Positions 35,766 through 44,569 of a stretch of 64,000 nucleotides of DNA are shown here, in pieces. A model generated the notes under the pieces. That model worked only from the letters and a program-made list of their open reading frames with translations. It did no database searches and was not told the DNA's origin. Origin of the DNA: Ancylobacter sp. Lp-2. GTDB taxonomy: Bacteria; Pseudomonadota; Alphaproteobacteria; Rhizobiales; Xanthobacteraceae. A program made the translations under genes and the position numbers. Location: contig NZ_JAJALI010000012.1 of the NCBI RefSeq assembly GCF_020523795.1, positions 1-64,000 of the forward strand, read 5' to 3'. Within the stretch, counting starts at the first letter, position 1, and every line of letters starts with the position of its first letter.

Positions 35766-36830
35766 ATGACCAAGATCCTGTTCACCACGTCGCGGCGCGG
35801 CGTCCTGCGCGGCGGTGCCGGCCTTCTCGGGCTGATGGCCGCCCCGGCGGTGTTCACCGGCCGGGCCGCGGCCGCCGACACCACCCTGACCGTCACCTCC
35901 TGGGGCGGCGACTACAACAAGTCGGTGCGCGAGGTGTTCGCCGACCCCTTCACCGCCGAGACCGGCATCAAGGTGACGCTGGTCGACAATGGCGACATGG
36001 CCAAGGTGAAGGCGCAGGTGCAGGGCAATAACGTCCAGTGGGACGTGATCGACGCCCCCGCCGCCTTCGCCACCTCCGGAGCCCGCGACAAGCTCTGGGA
36101 AGAGCTGGACATGTCGATCATCAAGCCGGGCGAGCTGATCGCCAAGCCGGCGGCCGACTACATGCCGATGTATCTCTATTCCGGCGGCATCCTGTGGGAC
36201 GACAAGCGTACCCCGGACGGCAAGCACCCGGTCGATTTCGCCGGCTTCTATGATTTCGCGAAATATCCCGGCCGCCGCGTCATGCGCTCGCTCGCCTCCG
36301 AGACGCTGGAGGTCGCGCTGGTGGCCGACGGCGTCGCGCCGAAGGACCTCTACCCGCTTGACATCGACCGCGCCTTCGCCGCGCTCGACCGCATGAAGCC
36401 GCACGTCTCCAAATGGGCGGCGACCACGCCGGACCAGGTGAACGCCGTGGTGCAGAACGAGGGCGACTTCTCCTACAGCTACTTCAACCGCGTGAAGTCG
36501 GCGCAGAAGGCCGGAGCCCCGCTCGCCTTCTCCTTCGAGCAGACCGTCAACTCGCTCGACTATTTCGCCGTCCCCAAGGGCACGAAGAACAAGGAAGCGG
36601 CGATGCGCTTCATCGACTTCTGCCTGCGGCCCGACCGGCAGGTCGCCTGGTCGGTGCGCGGCTACTACCTGCCCAACAGCGTCGCCGCGATGGACGAGGT
36701 CAAGAAGTCGCCTGCCGGCGATTTCCTGCCCGACCTCACCAACGGCAAGAACGTCATCGTCAACTCCCAGTGGTGGGGCGAGAACTACACGGCGGTGCAG
36801 AAGCGCTACGCCGAGTGGATGCTGATCTGA
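35766..36830 (+). CDS. PotD-like periplasmic substrate-binding protein with Tat signal
   Basis: A 354-residue extracellular solute-binding protein family 1 member. The ATG at 35766 sits eight bases after AGAGGGG; a GTG at 35760 is less well placed. The N-terminus TSRRGVLRGGAGLLGLMAAP is a twin-arginine signal ending at GRAAA-ADTT, so the protein is exported folded by Tat. Mature sequence begins with LTVTSWGGDYNKSVREVF, typical of PotD/opine-binding proteins. Last gene of the transporter operon, followed by a terminator hairpin. Confidence 0.9.
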   Translation: MTKILFTTSRRGVLRGGAGLLGLMAAPAVFTGRAAAADTTLTVTSWGGDYNKSVREVFADPFTAETGIKVTLVDNGDMAKVKAQVQGNNVQWDVIDAPAAFATSGARDKLWEELDMSIIKPGELIAKPAADYMPMYLYSGGILWDDKRTPDGKHPVDFAGFYDFAKYPGRRVMRSLASETLEVALVADGVAPKDLYPLDIDRAFAALDRMKPHVSKWAATTPDQVNAVVQNEGDFSYSYFNRVKSAQKAGAPLAFSFEQTVNSLDYFAVPKGTKNKEAAMRFIDFCLRPDRQVAWSVRGYYLPNSVAAMDEVKKSPAGDFLPDLTNGKNVIVNSQWWGENYTAVQKRYAEWMLI

Positions 36831-36846
36831 TCGTCCACCTGATCGG

Positions 36847-36882
36847 CCCCCGTCCCGGCCGTCGGGACGGGGGTCGTTCTTC
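36847..36882 (+). terminator. Terminator or attenuator after the binding-protein gene
   Basis: A perfect 11-base-pair stem (CCCCCGTCCCG with CGGGACGGGGG) around GCCGT, followed by TCGTTCTT. The next gene starts 39 bases further on the same strand with no obvious promoter, so partial read-through is likely. Confidence 0.75.
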
Positions 36883-36921
36883 CCCGTGCCTTCCTCCCGC
36901 CGCCCATCCGGTACGAATGCC

Positions 36922-38397
36922 ATGTCCGCCGAAGCCGACGCCGACGCCTGCCCCACCGACGCCCCTTCCAATGACGCCTTCCTCGCCGAGCTGAAGACGA
37001 TCCTCGGTGAGCGCTATGTGCTCACCGATGCCGCCGACACCGCGCTGTTCCTCACCGACCATCGCGGCCGCTATCACGGCAAGGCGCTGGCGGTGGTGCG
37101 CCCCTCTTCGACCGACGAGGTGGCGAAGGTGGTGAAGGCTTGCGCTGCGGCCGGCGTCGCCATCGTGCCGCAGGGCGGCAATACCGGCCTGTGCGGCGGC
37201 GCCACGCCGCTGGAGCCGCGCCCGGCGGTGGTGGTGCGGCTCGACCGGATGAACCGCATCCGCGCCGTCTCGCCGGCGGAGGAGACCATCACCGTGGACG
37301 CCGGCTGCATCCTCGCCGACATCCAGGGCGCGGCGGCAAAGGAAGGACTCCTCTTCCCGCTCAGCCTCGGCGCCGAGGGCAGCTGCCAGATCGGCGGCAA
37401 CATCTCCACCAATGCCGGCGGCATCGCCGTGCTGCGCTATGGCAATATGCGCCAATTGGTGCTCGGCCTCGAAGTGGTGCTCGCCGACGGCACCGTGCTC
37501 GACGGGCTGCGCCGGCTGCGCAAGGACAATGCCGGCTACGATCTCAAGCAGCTCTTCATCGGCGCGGAAGGCACGCTCGGCGTGGTCACGGCGGCGGCGT
37601 TGAAGCTGTTCCCGGCCATCCGCTCGCGCTCCATCGCCCTGATGCAGCTCGACAGCGTCGAGGATGCGCTCACCTTGTTCGCCCGCGCCCGCGCGGTGTT
37701 CGGCGAGCGCATCTCCAGCTTCGAGATCATCGGCTCGTCCTATATGGACTTCGTGCTGCGCTATGTGCCGGGCACGGTGATGCCCTTCGCGCAGAAGTCT
37801 CCCTGGTACCTGCTGATCGAGGCCGGGGATTCGCAGCTCGACGCCCCGCTCGCCACGGCGATGGAGGGCTTCCTCGCCGAGGCCTTCGAGGCCGGGCTGA
37901 TCTCCGACGCCACCATCGCCGCCAGCCTCGCGCAGGAAGAGGCGATCTGGAAGCTGCGCCATGGCGTCACCGGCGAGTTCAAGCTGGCCGGCAAGACCAT
38001 GTCGCACGACACTTCGGTGCCGGTCGCCGAGCAGCCGGCCTTCGTCCGGCGCGTCGAAGAAGGTGTGCTAAAGGCCTATCCCGACGCCAATGTGATGTCG
38101 GTCGGTCATATCGGCGACGGCAACATCCACGTCGTGGTGCTGTTCCCGCATGAGCGTTTCGCGACCTCGGAGGAATTCGAGATCGCTTCCGACGCCATCG
38201 ACGTCATCATCGACGACGTGGCGATGGAGCTTGGCGGCTCGATCACCGCCGAGCACGGGGTCGGCACCACCTATCGCAAGCGCCTCGCCCGCACCAAGAA
38301 CCCGGCCGAGCTGGCGGTGATGCGCCAGATCAAGGCGGTGCTGGATCCGCAGAACCGCATGAACCCCGGCAAGCTCTTCCTGCCCGGCGCCGCCTGA
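36922..38397 (+). CDS. FAD-linked D-2-hydroxyacid dehydrogenase (GlcD / D-2-hydroxyglutarate dehydrogenase type)
   Basis: A 491-residue vanillyl-alcohol-oxidase-family flavoprotein. The FAD-binding segment includes VPQGGNTGLCGGA and LGAEGSCQIGGNISTNAGG; the C-terminal substrate/metal motif SVGHIGDGNIHVVV and ITAEHGVGTTYRK are typical of D-lactate, glycolate and D-2-hydroxyglutarate dehydrogenases. The start is the ATG at 36922; an earlier GTG at 36886 lies just after the terminator hairpin and is unlikely. It oxidises a D-2-hydroxyacid to the 2-oxoacid with a quinone or ETF acceptor. The next gene encodes an L-type counterpart. Confidence 0.87.
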   Translation: MSAEADADACPTDAPSNDAFLAELKTILGERYVLTDAADTALFLTDHRGRYHGKALAVVRPSSTDEVAKVVKACAAAGVAIVPQGGNTGLCGGATPLEPRPAVVVRLDRMNRIRAVSPAEETITVDAGCILADIQGAAAKEGLLFPLSLGAEGSCQIGGNISTNAGGIAVLRYGNMRQLVLGLEVVLADGTVLDGLRRLRKDNAGYDLKQLFIGAEGTLGVVTAAALKLFPAIRSRSIALMQLDSVEDALTLFARARAVFGERISSFEIIGSSYMDFVLRYVPGTVMPFAQKSPWYLLIEAGDSQLDAPLATAMEGFLAEAFEAGLISDATIAASLAQEEAIWKLRHGVTGEFKLAGKTMSHDTSVPVAEQPAFVRRVEEGVLKAYPDANVMSVGHIGDGNIHVVVLFPHERFATSEEFEIASDAIDVIIDDVAMELGGSITAEHGVGTTYRKRLARTKNPAELAVMRQIKAVLDPQNRMNPGKLFLPGAA

Positions 38398-38420
38398 CGC
38401 GACCGGGCGAGGATTTCGGC

Positions 38421-39605
38421 ATGCTGTCCACCGCCCTCAATATCGAGGATGTCCGCAAGCAGGCGCGGCGGCGCCTGCCGCGCGGCATCTTCGACTATAT
38501 CGACCGCGGCGCCGAGGACGAGGTCGGCCTCGCCCGGCTGCGCCGCGGCTTCGACGACCTCGTCTTCCATCCCCGTGTGCTGGTCGACGTCTCCCGCCGC
38601 GATCTCTCCACCCGACTGTTCGGCCGCGAGCGGCCCCTCCCGCTGGTGATCGCCCCGACGGCGGCGGCCGGCCTCGTCTGGCACCAGGGCGAGATCGAAC
38701 TCGCCCGCGCCGCGGCCAAAGCCGGCATTCCCTTCACCATCGCCACCGGCTCGATGACCGAGATGGAGCGCATCGCCACCGAAGCGCGCGGCGAATTGTG
38801 GTTCCAGCTCTATATGTGGCAGGCGCGGGAGCTCTCCCACGCACTGATCGACCGGGCCTGGGCCAACGGGATCGAGACGCTGGTGCTGACCGTCGACACC
38901 GTCGCCAACCCGATCCGCGAATACAACACCCGCAACGGCTACGAGGTGCCGATCCGCGCCAGCCTCAAGGGCGGCCTGGACATGCTCGCCCATCCGCGCT
39001 GGGTGGTCGGCGTGCTCCTGCGCTACCTGCTCGACGAGGGCATCCCGACCTATCGGCACTATCCCGAGAGCTTCCGCTCCAGCATCACCCGCAAGGCGAC
39101 CTGGGAGCAGGTGCGCCTCACCGACGCCCTGGGCTGGGACGACCTGAAGGAACTGCGCCGCCGCTGGCCCGGCCGGCTGATCCTCAAGGGCGTGCTGCGC
39201 GCCGACGACGCCGCGTGCGCGGTGGAGGCCGGCGTCGACGGGATCGTCGTCTCCAGCCATGGCGCGCGCAATCTCGACGCCGCCGTGCCGCCGGTGCGCG
39301 CCCTGCCGGCCATCGTGGAAGCGGTGCGCGGACGCGCCGCCGTGCTGGCCGACAGCGGCGTGAAGCGTGGCGCCGACGTGCTGAAGCTGATGGCGCTCGG
39401 CGCCGACGCGGTCCTCATCGGCCGCGCCCCGCTCTATGGCACCGCCGTTGCTGGAGAGGCCGGCGCCAGCCACGTGCTGCACCTGCTACGGCAGGAGATG
39501 GAAGCCGTGATGGGCTTTCTCGGCTGCACCCGCCTCGACGAACTCGATACCTCCTTCATCTCGACCGAGGGCGACCGACAGGAGCGCCCCTTCGCGGGAA
39601 ACTGA
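38421..39605 (+). CDS. FMN-dependent L-2-hydroxyacid dehydrogenase (LldD/mandelate dehydrogenase family)
   Basis: A 394-residue alpha-hydroxyacid-oxidising flavoprotein. FMN-site segments are LVIAPTAAAGLVWHQGE and ILKGVLRADDA with K256. The catalytic loop reads SSHGARN (278-284) where the family usually has SNHGxRQ; the proton-abstracting H280 and carboxylate-binding R283 are kept. The insert around 180-225 with RYLLDEGIPTYRHYPESFR is probably membrane-associating or substrate-gating. It follows the D-type dehydrogenase by 23 bases and precedes the amine oxidase gene by one base, so all three flavoproteins are probably co-expressed. Confidence 0.85.
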   Translation: MLSTALNIEDVRKQARRRLPRGIFDYIDRGAEDEVGLARLRRGFDDLVFHPRVLVDVSRRDLSTRLFGRERPLPLVIAPTAAAGLVWHQGEIELARAAAKAGIPFTIATGSMTEMERIATEARGELWFQLYMWQARELSHALIDRAWANGIETLVLTVDTVANPIREYNTRNGYEVPIRASLKGGLDMLAHPRWVVGVLLRYLLDEGIPTYRHYPESFRSSITRKATWEQVRLTDALGWDDLKELRRRWPGRLILKGVLRADDAACAVEAGVDGIVVSSHGARNLDAAVPPVRALPAIVEAVRGRAAVLADSGVKRGADVLKLMALGADAVLIGRAPLYGTAVAGEAGASHVLHLLRQEMEAVMGFLGCTRLDELDTSFISTEGDRQERPFAGN

Positions 39606-39606
39606 C

Positions 39607-40932
39607 ATGAGCACCATGGCGTCGCCGAAGCCCTCGTCTCCTAAGCCTTTGCCTCCGAAGCCCCTGCCGCCCAACGTCTACCGGCTCGACGCGCCGCCGG
39701 CACCGCAGACCCCGCCGCTCGACGGCTCGCGTCGCGCCTCGGTGGCGATCATCGGCGGCGGCCTCGTCGGGCTGACCACCGCCCTGCACCTCGCCGAGGC
39801 CGGGACCGACGTCGTGGTGCTGGAAGCCAACGAGCCGGGCTGGGGCGCCTCCGGCAATAATGGCGGCCAGCTCAATCCCGGCCTCAAATTCGATCCCGAC
39901 GAGATCGAGAAGACTTGGGGCCCCGAGCTCGGCCGGCGCATGGTGAGCTTCGCCTGGGACACGCCGACCCGCGCCTTCGAGCTGATCGAGCGGCTCGGCA
40001 TCGCCTGTGATGTCCATCATGGCGGCACGCTGCGCGCTGCCCGCAGCGCTAGGGCGCGCGAGGCGGTGGCGGCGACCGCCCGCCAGTGCTTGGCGCGCGG
40101 CATGCCGGTCTCGTGGCTCGACCGGACGGCGGCGGCGGCGGCGACGGGCACGCCGGCCTATCACGGCGCGATGCTCGACACGCGCGGCGGCAACCTCAAT
40201 CCCCTCGCCTATTCGCGCGGCCTCGCCCGGGCGGCGCTGGCGGCCGGCGCCCGCATCCATGGCGGCACCCGGGCCACCTCGCTGCGCCGCACCGCCGCCG
40301 GCTGGTCGATCAGCACGCCCGCCGGCACCGTCGAGGCCGAGAAGATCCTGATCGCCACCAACGGCTTCACCGACGATCTGTGGCAGGGCCTGCGCCGCAC
40401 CATCGTGCCGGTGTTCAGCGCCATCGCCGCCACCGAGCCGCTGAGCGCGGCGCAGCGCGCCGGCATCACGCCGGACCGGCCCTCGGTCTATGAGAGCGGG
40501 CGCATCACCGTCTATTACCGCATCGATGCGCAGGGACGCCTGCTGATGGGCGGACGCGGGCCGATGCACCCGATCGCCACGCCGGACGCCATCGCCTACC
40601 TCACCGACTACGCGCAACGGCTCTGGCCGCAGCTGAAGGGCGTGCGCTGGACCCATGGCTGGAACAGCCAGCTGGCCATGACCAAGGACCACTGGCCGCA
40701 TGTGCACGAGCCCTCGCCGGATGCGCTGATCTATCTCGGCTGCAACGGCCGCGGCGTCGCGCTCGGCACCGCCCTCGCCCGCCAATTGGCGGATCGGCTG
40801 CTGCACGGCACGGCCGCGCAGCTCGACCTGCCGGTCGTGGCGCAAAAGCCGATCGCCTTCCACGGCTTCTGGCCGCTGGGCGTGCGTACCCTGGTGTTGC
40901 ATGGCCGGATCATGGACCGGCTCGGCCTGTAA
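39607..40932 (+). CDS. FAD-dependent amine/amino-acid oxidoreductase, PuuB-like (DAO family)
   Basis: A 441-residue DAO-fold flavoprotein with a Pro/Lys-rich lead (about 1-35). The dinucleotide fold is VAIIGGGLVGLTTALHLAEAG (residues 48-68), the FAD contact WGASGNNGGQLNPG, and late motifs GGRGPMHP and YLGCNGRGVALGTALA. Overall layout resembles E. coli gamma-glutamylputrescine oxidase PuuB. Expected reaction: oxidative deamination of an amine or secondary amino acid to an aldehyde or imine, which the PuuC-like enzyme could then oxidise. The exact substrate is unknown. Confidence 0.83.
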   Translation: MSTMASPKPSSPKPLPPKPLPPNVYRLDAPPAPQTPPLDGSRRASVAIIGGGLVGLTTALHLAEAGTDVVVLEANEPGWGASGNNGGQLNPGLKFDPDEIEKTWGPELGRRMVSFAWDTPTRAFELIERLGIACDVHHGGTLRAARSARAREAVAATARQCLARGMPVSWLDRTAAAAATGTPAYHGAMLDTRGGNLNPLAYSRGLARAALAAGARIHGGTRATSLRRTAAGWSISTPAGTVEAEKILIATNGFTDDLWQGLRRTIVPVFSAIAATEPLSAAQRAGITPDRPSVYESGRITVYYRIDAQGRLLMGGRGPMHPIATPDAIAYLTDYAQRLWPQLKGVRWTHGWNSQLAMTKDHWPHVHEPSPDALIYLGCNGRGVALGTALARQLADRLLHGTAAQLDLPVVAQKPIAFHGFWPLGVRTLVLHGRIMDRLGL

Positions 40933-40964
40933 TCCCCTGTCCTGCAAGCGGTTCCCGGCGCTCC

Positions 40965-40979
40965 TTAACCAGCCATTAA
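40965..40979 (+). promoter_or_regulatory. CtrA-type binding site upstream of minC
   Basis: TTAA, seven bases (CCAGCCA), TTAAC: the full CtrA consensus TTAA-N7-TTAA, 43 bases before the minC start, with a further TTAAC at 40986-40990. CtrA is the alphaproteobacterial cell-cycle master regulator, and control of minCDE by CtrA is reported in Sinorhizobium. Confidence 0.7.
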
Positions 40980-41022
40980 CCAAAATTAACGGAATCTCTC
41001 CTGACTAGAGGAGATTCGCACC

Positions 41023-41733
41023 GTGAACGCTGTCAGCCGCTCCGGCCCGTCCATCCGCTTTCGCGGCCGCTCGTTCATGGCGATGACGCTGGTGGCCGAT
41101 GTACCGCTTCAGCCGTGGCTGACCGATTTCGACATCTGGCTGGAGCGCTCGCCGGGCTTCTTCACCGGGCGGACAGTGGTGCTCGACATGGCCGGCACCG
41201 CCACCAGCAAGGCCGAGGTCGAGCGCTGGATCGGCGAGCTCGCCACGCGCGGCGTGCGCCTCGTCGGGCTCGAGGGCGTGAAGCCCAGCATGATCGACGC
41301 CTCGATGCCGCCGGTGCTGCGCGGCGGGCGCGACGCCACCCTCGTCCTCCCCGAAGAGCCGGTCGCGGTGGCCGAGACGCCGCGCAAGTCGGTCGAGCCG
41401 ACCGACCCGGTGAACATGCTGGTCGAGCAGCGGGTGCGTTCGGGCCAATCCATCGTCTGCCTCGAGGGCGACGTGACCGTGGTCGGCTCGGTGGGCGCCG
41501 GCGCCGAAATCATCGCCGGCGGGTCGATCCACGTCTACGGCACCCTGGCCGGGCGGGCGATCGCCGGAGCGACCTACGGTTCGAGGGCACAGATCTTCTG
41601 CACGAAGATGGAAGCCGAGCTGATTGCCGTCGACGGAACCTACCGGACGGCGGAAGACATCGACGGTGCCCTGCGGGGGCGGGCCGTGCGTGTGTGGACA
41701 GAGAACGACACATTGCGGCTTGCCGCACTTTAG
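41023..41733 (+). CDS. minC: Septum-site determining protein MinC
   Basis: A 236-residue inhibitor of FtsZ ring assembly. The start is a GTG at 41023 preceded by AGAGGAG. The N-terminal FtsZ-destabilising domain is about residues 10-105; the C-terminal beta-helix domain (about 125-236) has the MinC signature VRSGQSIVCLEGDVTVVGSVGAGAEIIAGG in two parts and GTLAGRAIAG. It is recruited to the membrane by MinD, encoded 9 bases downstream. Confidence 0.95.
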   Translation: MNAVSRSGPSIRFRGRSFMAMTLVADVPLQPWLTDFDIWLERSPGFFTGRTVVLDMAGTATSKAEVERWIGELATRGVRLVGLEGVKPSMIDASMPPVLRGGRDATLVLPEEPVAVAETPRKSVEPTDPVNMLVEQRVRSGQSIVCLEGDVTVVGSVGAGAEIIAGGSIHVYGTLAGRAIAGATYGSRAQIFCTKMEAELIAVDGTYRTAEDIDGALRGRAVRVWTENDTLRLAAL

Positions 41734-41742
41734 GAGCGAGGC

Positions 41743-42555
41743 ATGGCAAAGGTCATTACAGTTACGTCTGGAAAGGGCGGCGTCGGCAAGACGACGACGA
41801 CCGCCGCGATCGGTGCCGCGCTGGCGCGCACCGGCGACAAGGTCGTCGTCGTCGATTTCGACGTCGGCCTGCGCAATCTCGACCTCATCATGGGAGCCGA
41901 GCGGCGTGTGGTCTATGATTTCGTCAACGTCATCCAGGGCGATGCCCGGCTGCCGCAGGCGCTGATCAAGGACAAGCGCCTCGACTCGCTGTTCCTGCTG
42001 CCGGCCTCGCAGACCCGCGACAAGGACGCGCTGACGGAAGAAGGCGTCGACAAGGTCATCGACGACCTCCGCCGCCATTTCGACTGGGTGGTTTGCGACA
42101 GCCCGGCCGGCATCGAGCGCGGCGCCACGCTGGCCATGCGCCACGCCGACATCGCGATCGTCGTCACCAATCCCGAAGTGTCCTCGGTCCGCGATAGCGA
42201 CCGTATCGTCGGCATCCTCGATTCCAAGACGCTGAAGGCGGAGCGCGGTGAAACCGTCGACAAGCGCCTGCTGCTGACGCGTTACGACGCGGTGCGCGCC
42301 GCGCGCGGCGACATGCTGAAGATCGAGGACGTGCTCGATATCCTCTCGCTGCCGCTGCTCGGCATCGTGCCCGAAAGCCCGGACGTGCTGAAGGCCTCGA
42401 ACTTCGGTGTGCCGGTCTCGATCCACGACCCGGACAGCGTGCCGGCCCGCGCCTATAACGACGCGGCTCGGCGCCTCAAGGGCGAGGAACTGGCGGTGGA
42501 AGTGCCGAAGCAGCGCCTCGGCCTGTTCGGCAAGTTCCTGCGGAGGGCGGCATGA
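41743..42555 (+). CDS. minD: Septum-site determining ATPase MinD
   Basis: A 270-residue ParA/MinD-family ATPase. The deviant Walker A motif KGGVGKTTT is at residues 11-19, followed by VVVVDFDVGLRNLDLIMG and the switch/Walker B region WVVCDSPAGIE. The amphipathic C-terminal helix KQRLGLFGKFLRRA is the membrane-targeting sequence. ATP-bound dimers hold MinC at the poles and are released by MinE. The stop overlaps minE by ATGA. Confidence 0.97.
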   Translation: MAKVITVTSGKGGVGKTTTTAAIGAALARTGDKVVVVDFDVGLRNLDLIMGAERRVVYDFVNVIQGDARLPQALIKDKRLDSLFLLPASQTRDKDALTEEGVDKVIDDLRRHFDWVVCDSPAGIERGATLAMRHADIAIVVTNPEVSSVRDSDRIVGILDSKTLKAERGETVDKRLLLTRYDAVRAARGDMLKIEDVLDILSLPLLGIVPESPDVLKASNFGVPVSIHDPDSVPARAYNDAARRLKGEELAVEVPKQRLGLFGKFLRRAA

Positions 42556-42824
42556 CGCTGTGGAAGCGCTTCTTCACCAATGGCAGCGCGCCGCAGGCGC
42601 GCGAGCGGCTGCAGATCCTGCTCTCGCATGAGCGCCAGGTTCTCGGCGGCGACGACCTGCTGTCCAGCCTGCGCGAAGACATTCTGGCCGCCGTCGCCAA
42701 GCGCGTGCCCTGCGAACGCGACAGCGTGAAGGTACGCCTCGAGCGCGGCGCGCCGATGTCGATCCTCGAAATCGAAGTCGAGATCCGCGGCAATGTCGAG
42801 ATCGGACTGACGCGAGCCGCCTGA
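42552..42824 (+). CDS. minE: Cell division topological specificity factor MinE
   Basis: A 90-residue MinD-ATPase activator. The N-terminal membrane-binding and anti-MinCD segment WKRFFTNGSAPQARERLQILLSHER is followed by the dimerisation domain ending in ILEIEVEI. It overlaps minD by four bases and closes the minCDE operon. Confidence 0.95.
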   Translation: MTLWKRFFTNGSAPQARERLQILLSHERQVLGGDDLLSSLREDILAAVAKRVPCERDSVKVRLERGAPMSILEIEVEIRGNVEIGLTRAA

Positions 42825-42889
42825 CGGCGCGGCCTTCCTTCCCGCGGTTCGTTCGCGGATGGTGTCCGCCAAGCAGGAATGACGGTTTC

Positions 42890-42924
42890 AAAGTGCCGGC
42901 GATCCCCGCGATCGCCGGCACTTT
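42890..42924. terminator. Bidirectional terminator between minE and the efflux pump genes
   Basis: A perfect 15-base-pair stem (AAAGTGCCGGCGATC with GATCGCCGGCACTTT) around CCCGC. A/T ends on both sides provide T tracts for both convergent transcripts. Confidence 0.85.
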
Positions 42925-42973
42925 CGTCATCTAGAGATGCGTCCGCGAGATATGTGCCTTGCAGCGCCAGCCC

Positions 42974-44569
42974 TCATGCCAGCGATCGGCGGGGGACAAG
43001 CGGTCCCGGTGGCGGCGCCTTCATGAACGCCACCAGCAGCAGGGCCGCCAGCGCCAGCCAGTAGCAAAGCTGGAAGCCGTCGATATAGGCGAGCACATTG
43101 GCCTGCTGCTTCACCAGCGATGCCAGCGTGCCGAGCGCTCGCTGATGGGCCGACCCGGCATCGAAGGGCGCGAAGCGATTGGCGAGCGCCGTCACGGTTT
43201 GCTCGACGGAGGCCTCGCCATCCGACACGTGCTGGCCGAGCTGGTGGGAATGCACCTGCTCGCGGATCCTGAGCCAGGTCATCATCAAGGCGAGGCCGAT
43301 CTGGGCGCCGCCCAGGCGAAGCACCTGGATGTAGGCGGAGAAGGCTGTCGCGCGCTTGGGATTGGCGTTGCTCAGCGCGATGACGATGATGGCGACGAAG
43401 GTCAGCCCGTGGCCGGCCGATTGCAGCAGGGTGAGCGGCACGAAGTCGTCCAGCCGCCACACCCCCGTCAGACGCGTCGCCAGCAGGCTCGCAAGCGCGA
43501 AGGCGCCGAGACCGAGCGTCAGCACGATGCGGGCATCGATCCGCCGCAGCAGGAACACCGCCAGCACGGTGAAGCCGACCAGCGGCAGCGCGACAGAGCC
43601 GAACAGCAAGTCGCCGGTCTGTTCCGGCCGCAGCGCGCCGATCACGTCGAGGAAGTTGGGAACCAGCAGGCCGTTCGACACGCTGGTCAGGGTGAACAGC
43701 ACGGTGACGCCCAGCATGAGCAGGATGTTGCGCGACATCAGCACCTTCGCGCTGGCCCAGGGCTCGGGATGCAGCAATTCGTTGATCCAGAACGCCACGA
43801 TCAGCGCCGCGCCGCCCGCCAGCGTCGCCACCACCGTTCCCGATTCCAGCCAGTCGAGCCGGTTGCCCTGGTCGAGCCCGACATAGATCAGGGTGAGCCC
43901 GGCGCCGAACAGCAGCATGCCGCCCCAATCCGCATGGACGAGCAGCCCGCGATCCACCCGCTCGCGGGGCACGCCGACATAGACCAGCACCGCCATGACC
44001 GGCGCGACGAGCGCGTCCTGCCAATACATCCACTGCCAGCCCAGCGTCTGCACGTAATAGCCCCCAAGTGCCGCGCCGGAATTCAAGGTGAAGGCGGACC
44101 GGAAGGCATAGAGCGCGATGGCCGGCAGCCACCATTGCAGGGAGAGATTGCGCAGAATGATGAGCAGCGTCGCCGGCACGAAGACGCCAAGCAGCAGTCC
44201 ACGCGCGACATGCAGGGCAACCAGTAGTTCGTAGTGGCGCACGAACGGGATCAGCAGCGAGATCGCGGCATAGACCAGGCTGGGCACGCCGAGCAGGCGC
44301 CGGACCCCGAAGGTGGTGGCCAGCCACGCCACCGCCGGCGCGATCAGGATCTGCGGCGCCAGCGCGGCGGTGCTCAGCCAGCCGCCTTCGTCGTAGCCGA
44401 GTGCGAAGCCGCCCCGCAGATCGGCGAGCCCGACCGTGAACAGGCGGCTGTCGAAGGCCGCGAGGAACGTGCCGACCATCACCGCGGCCACCGCGAAGCC
44501 CGGGTGATGCGAGCGCGCCCCGCGCGTCACTGGGTTGTCGGCGGGCCGATCCGGCGATGGCGCGCTCAT
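42974..44569 (-). CDS. EmrB/DHA2-family drug efflux MFS transporter
   Basis: A 531-residue proton-driven exporter with about 14 hydrophobic segments, the DHA2 size and layout. The first helix region VGTFLAAFDSRLFTVGLADL corresponds to the EmrB motif TFMAVLDTTIVNVALP, with an F-D-S-R variation. It forms a tripartite pump with the HlyD-type adaptor encoded immediately upstream (ATGA overlap) and an outer-membrane channel encoded elsewhere. Confidence 0.9.
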   Translation of the reverse strand: MSAPSPDRPADNPVTRGARSHHPGFAVAAVMVGTFLAAFDSRLFTVGLADLRGGFALGYDEGGWLSTAALAPQILIAPAVAWLATTFGVRRLLGVPSLVYAAISLLIPFVRHYELLVALHVARGLLLGVFVPATLLIILRNLSLQWWLPAIALYAFRSAFTLNSGAALGGYYVQTLGWQWMYWQDALVAPVMAVLVYVGVPRERVDRGLLVHADWGGMLLFGAGLTLIYVGLDQGNRLDWLESGTVVATLAGGAALIVAFWINELLHPEPWASAKVLMSRNILLMLGVTVLFTLTSVSNGLLVPNFLDVIGALRPEQTGDLLFGSVALPLVGFTVLAVFLLRRIDARIVLTLGLGAFALASLLATRLTGVWRLDDFVPLTLLQSAGHGLTFVAIIVIALSNANPKRATAFSAYIQVLRLGGAQIGLALMMTWLRIREQVHSHQLGQHVSDGEASVEQTVTALANRFAPFDAGSAHQRALGTLASLVKQQANVLAYIDGFQLCYWLALAALLLVAFMKAPPPGPLVPRRSLA

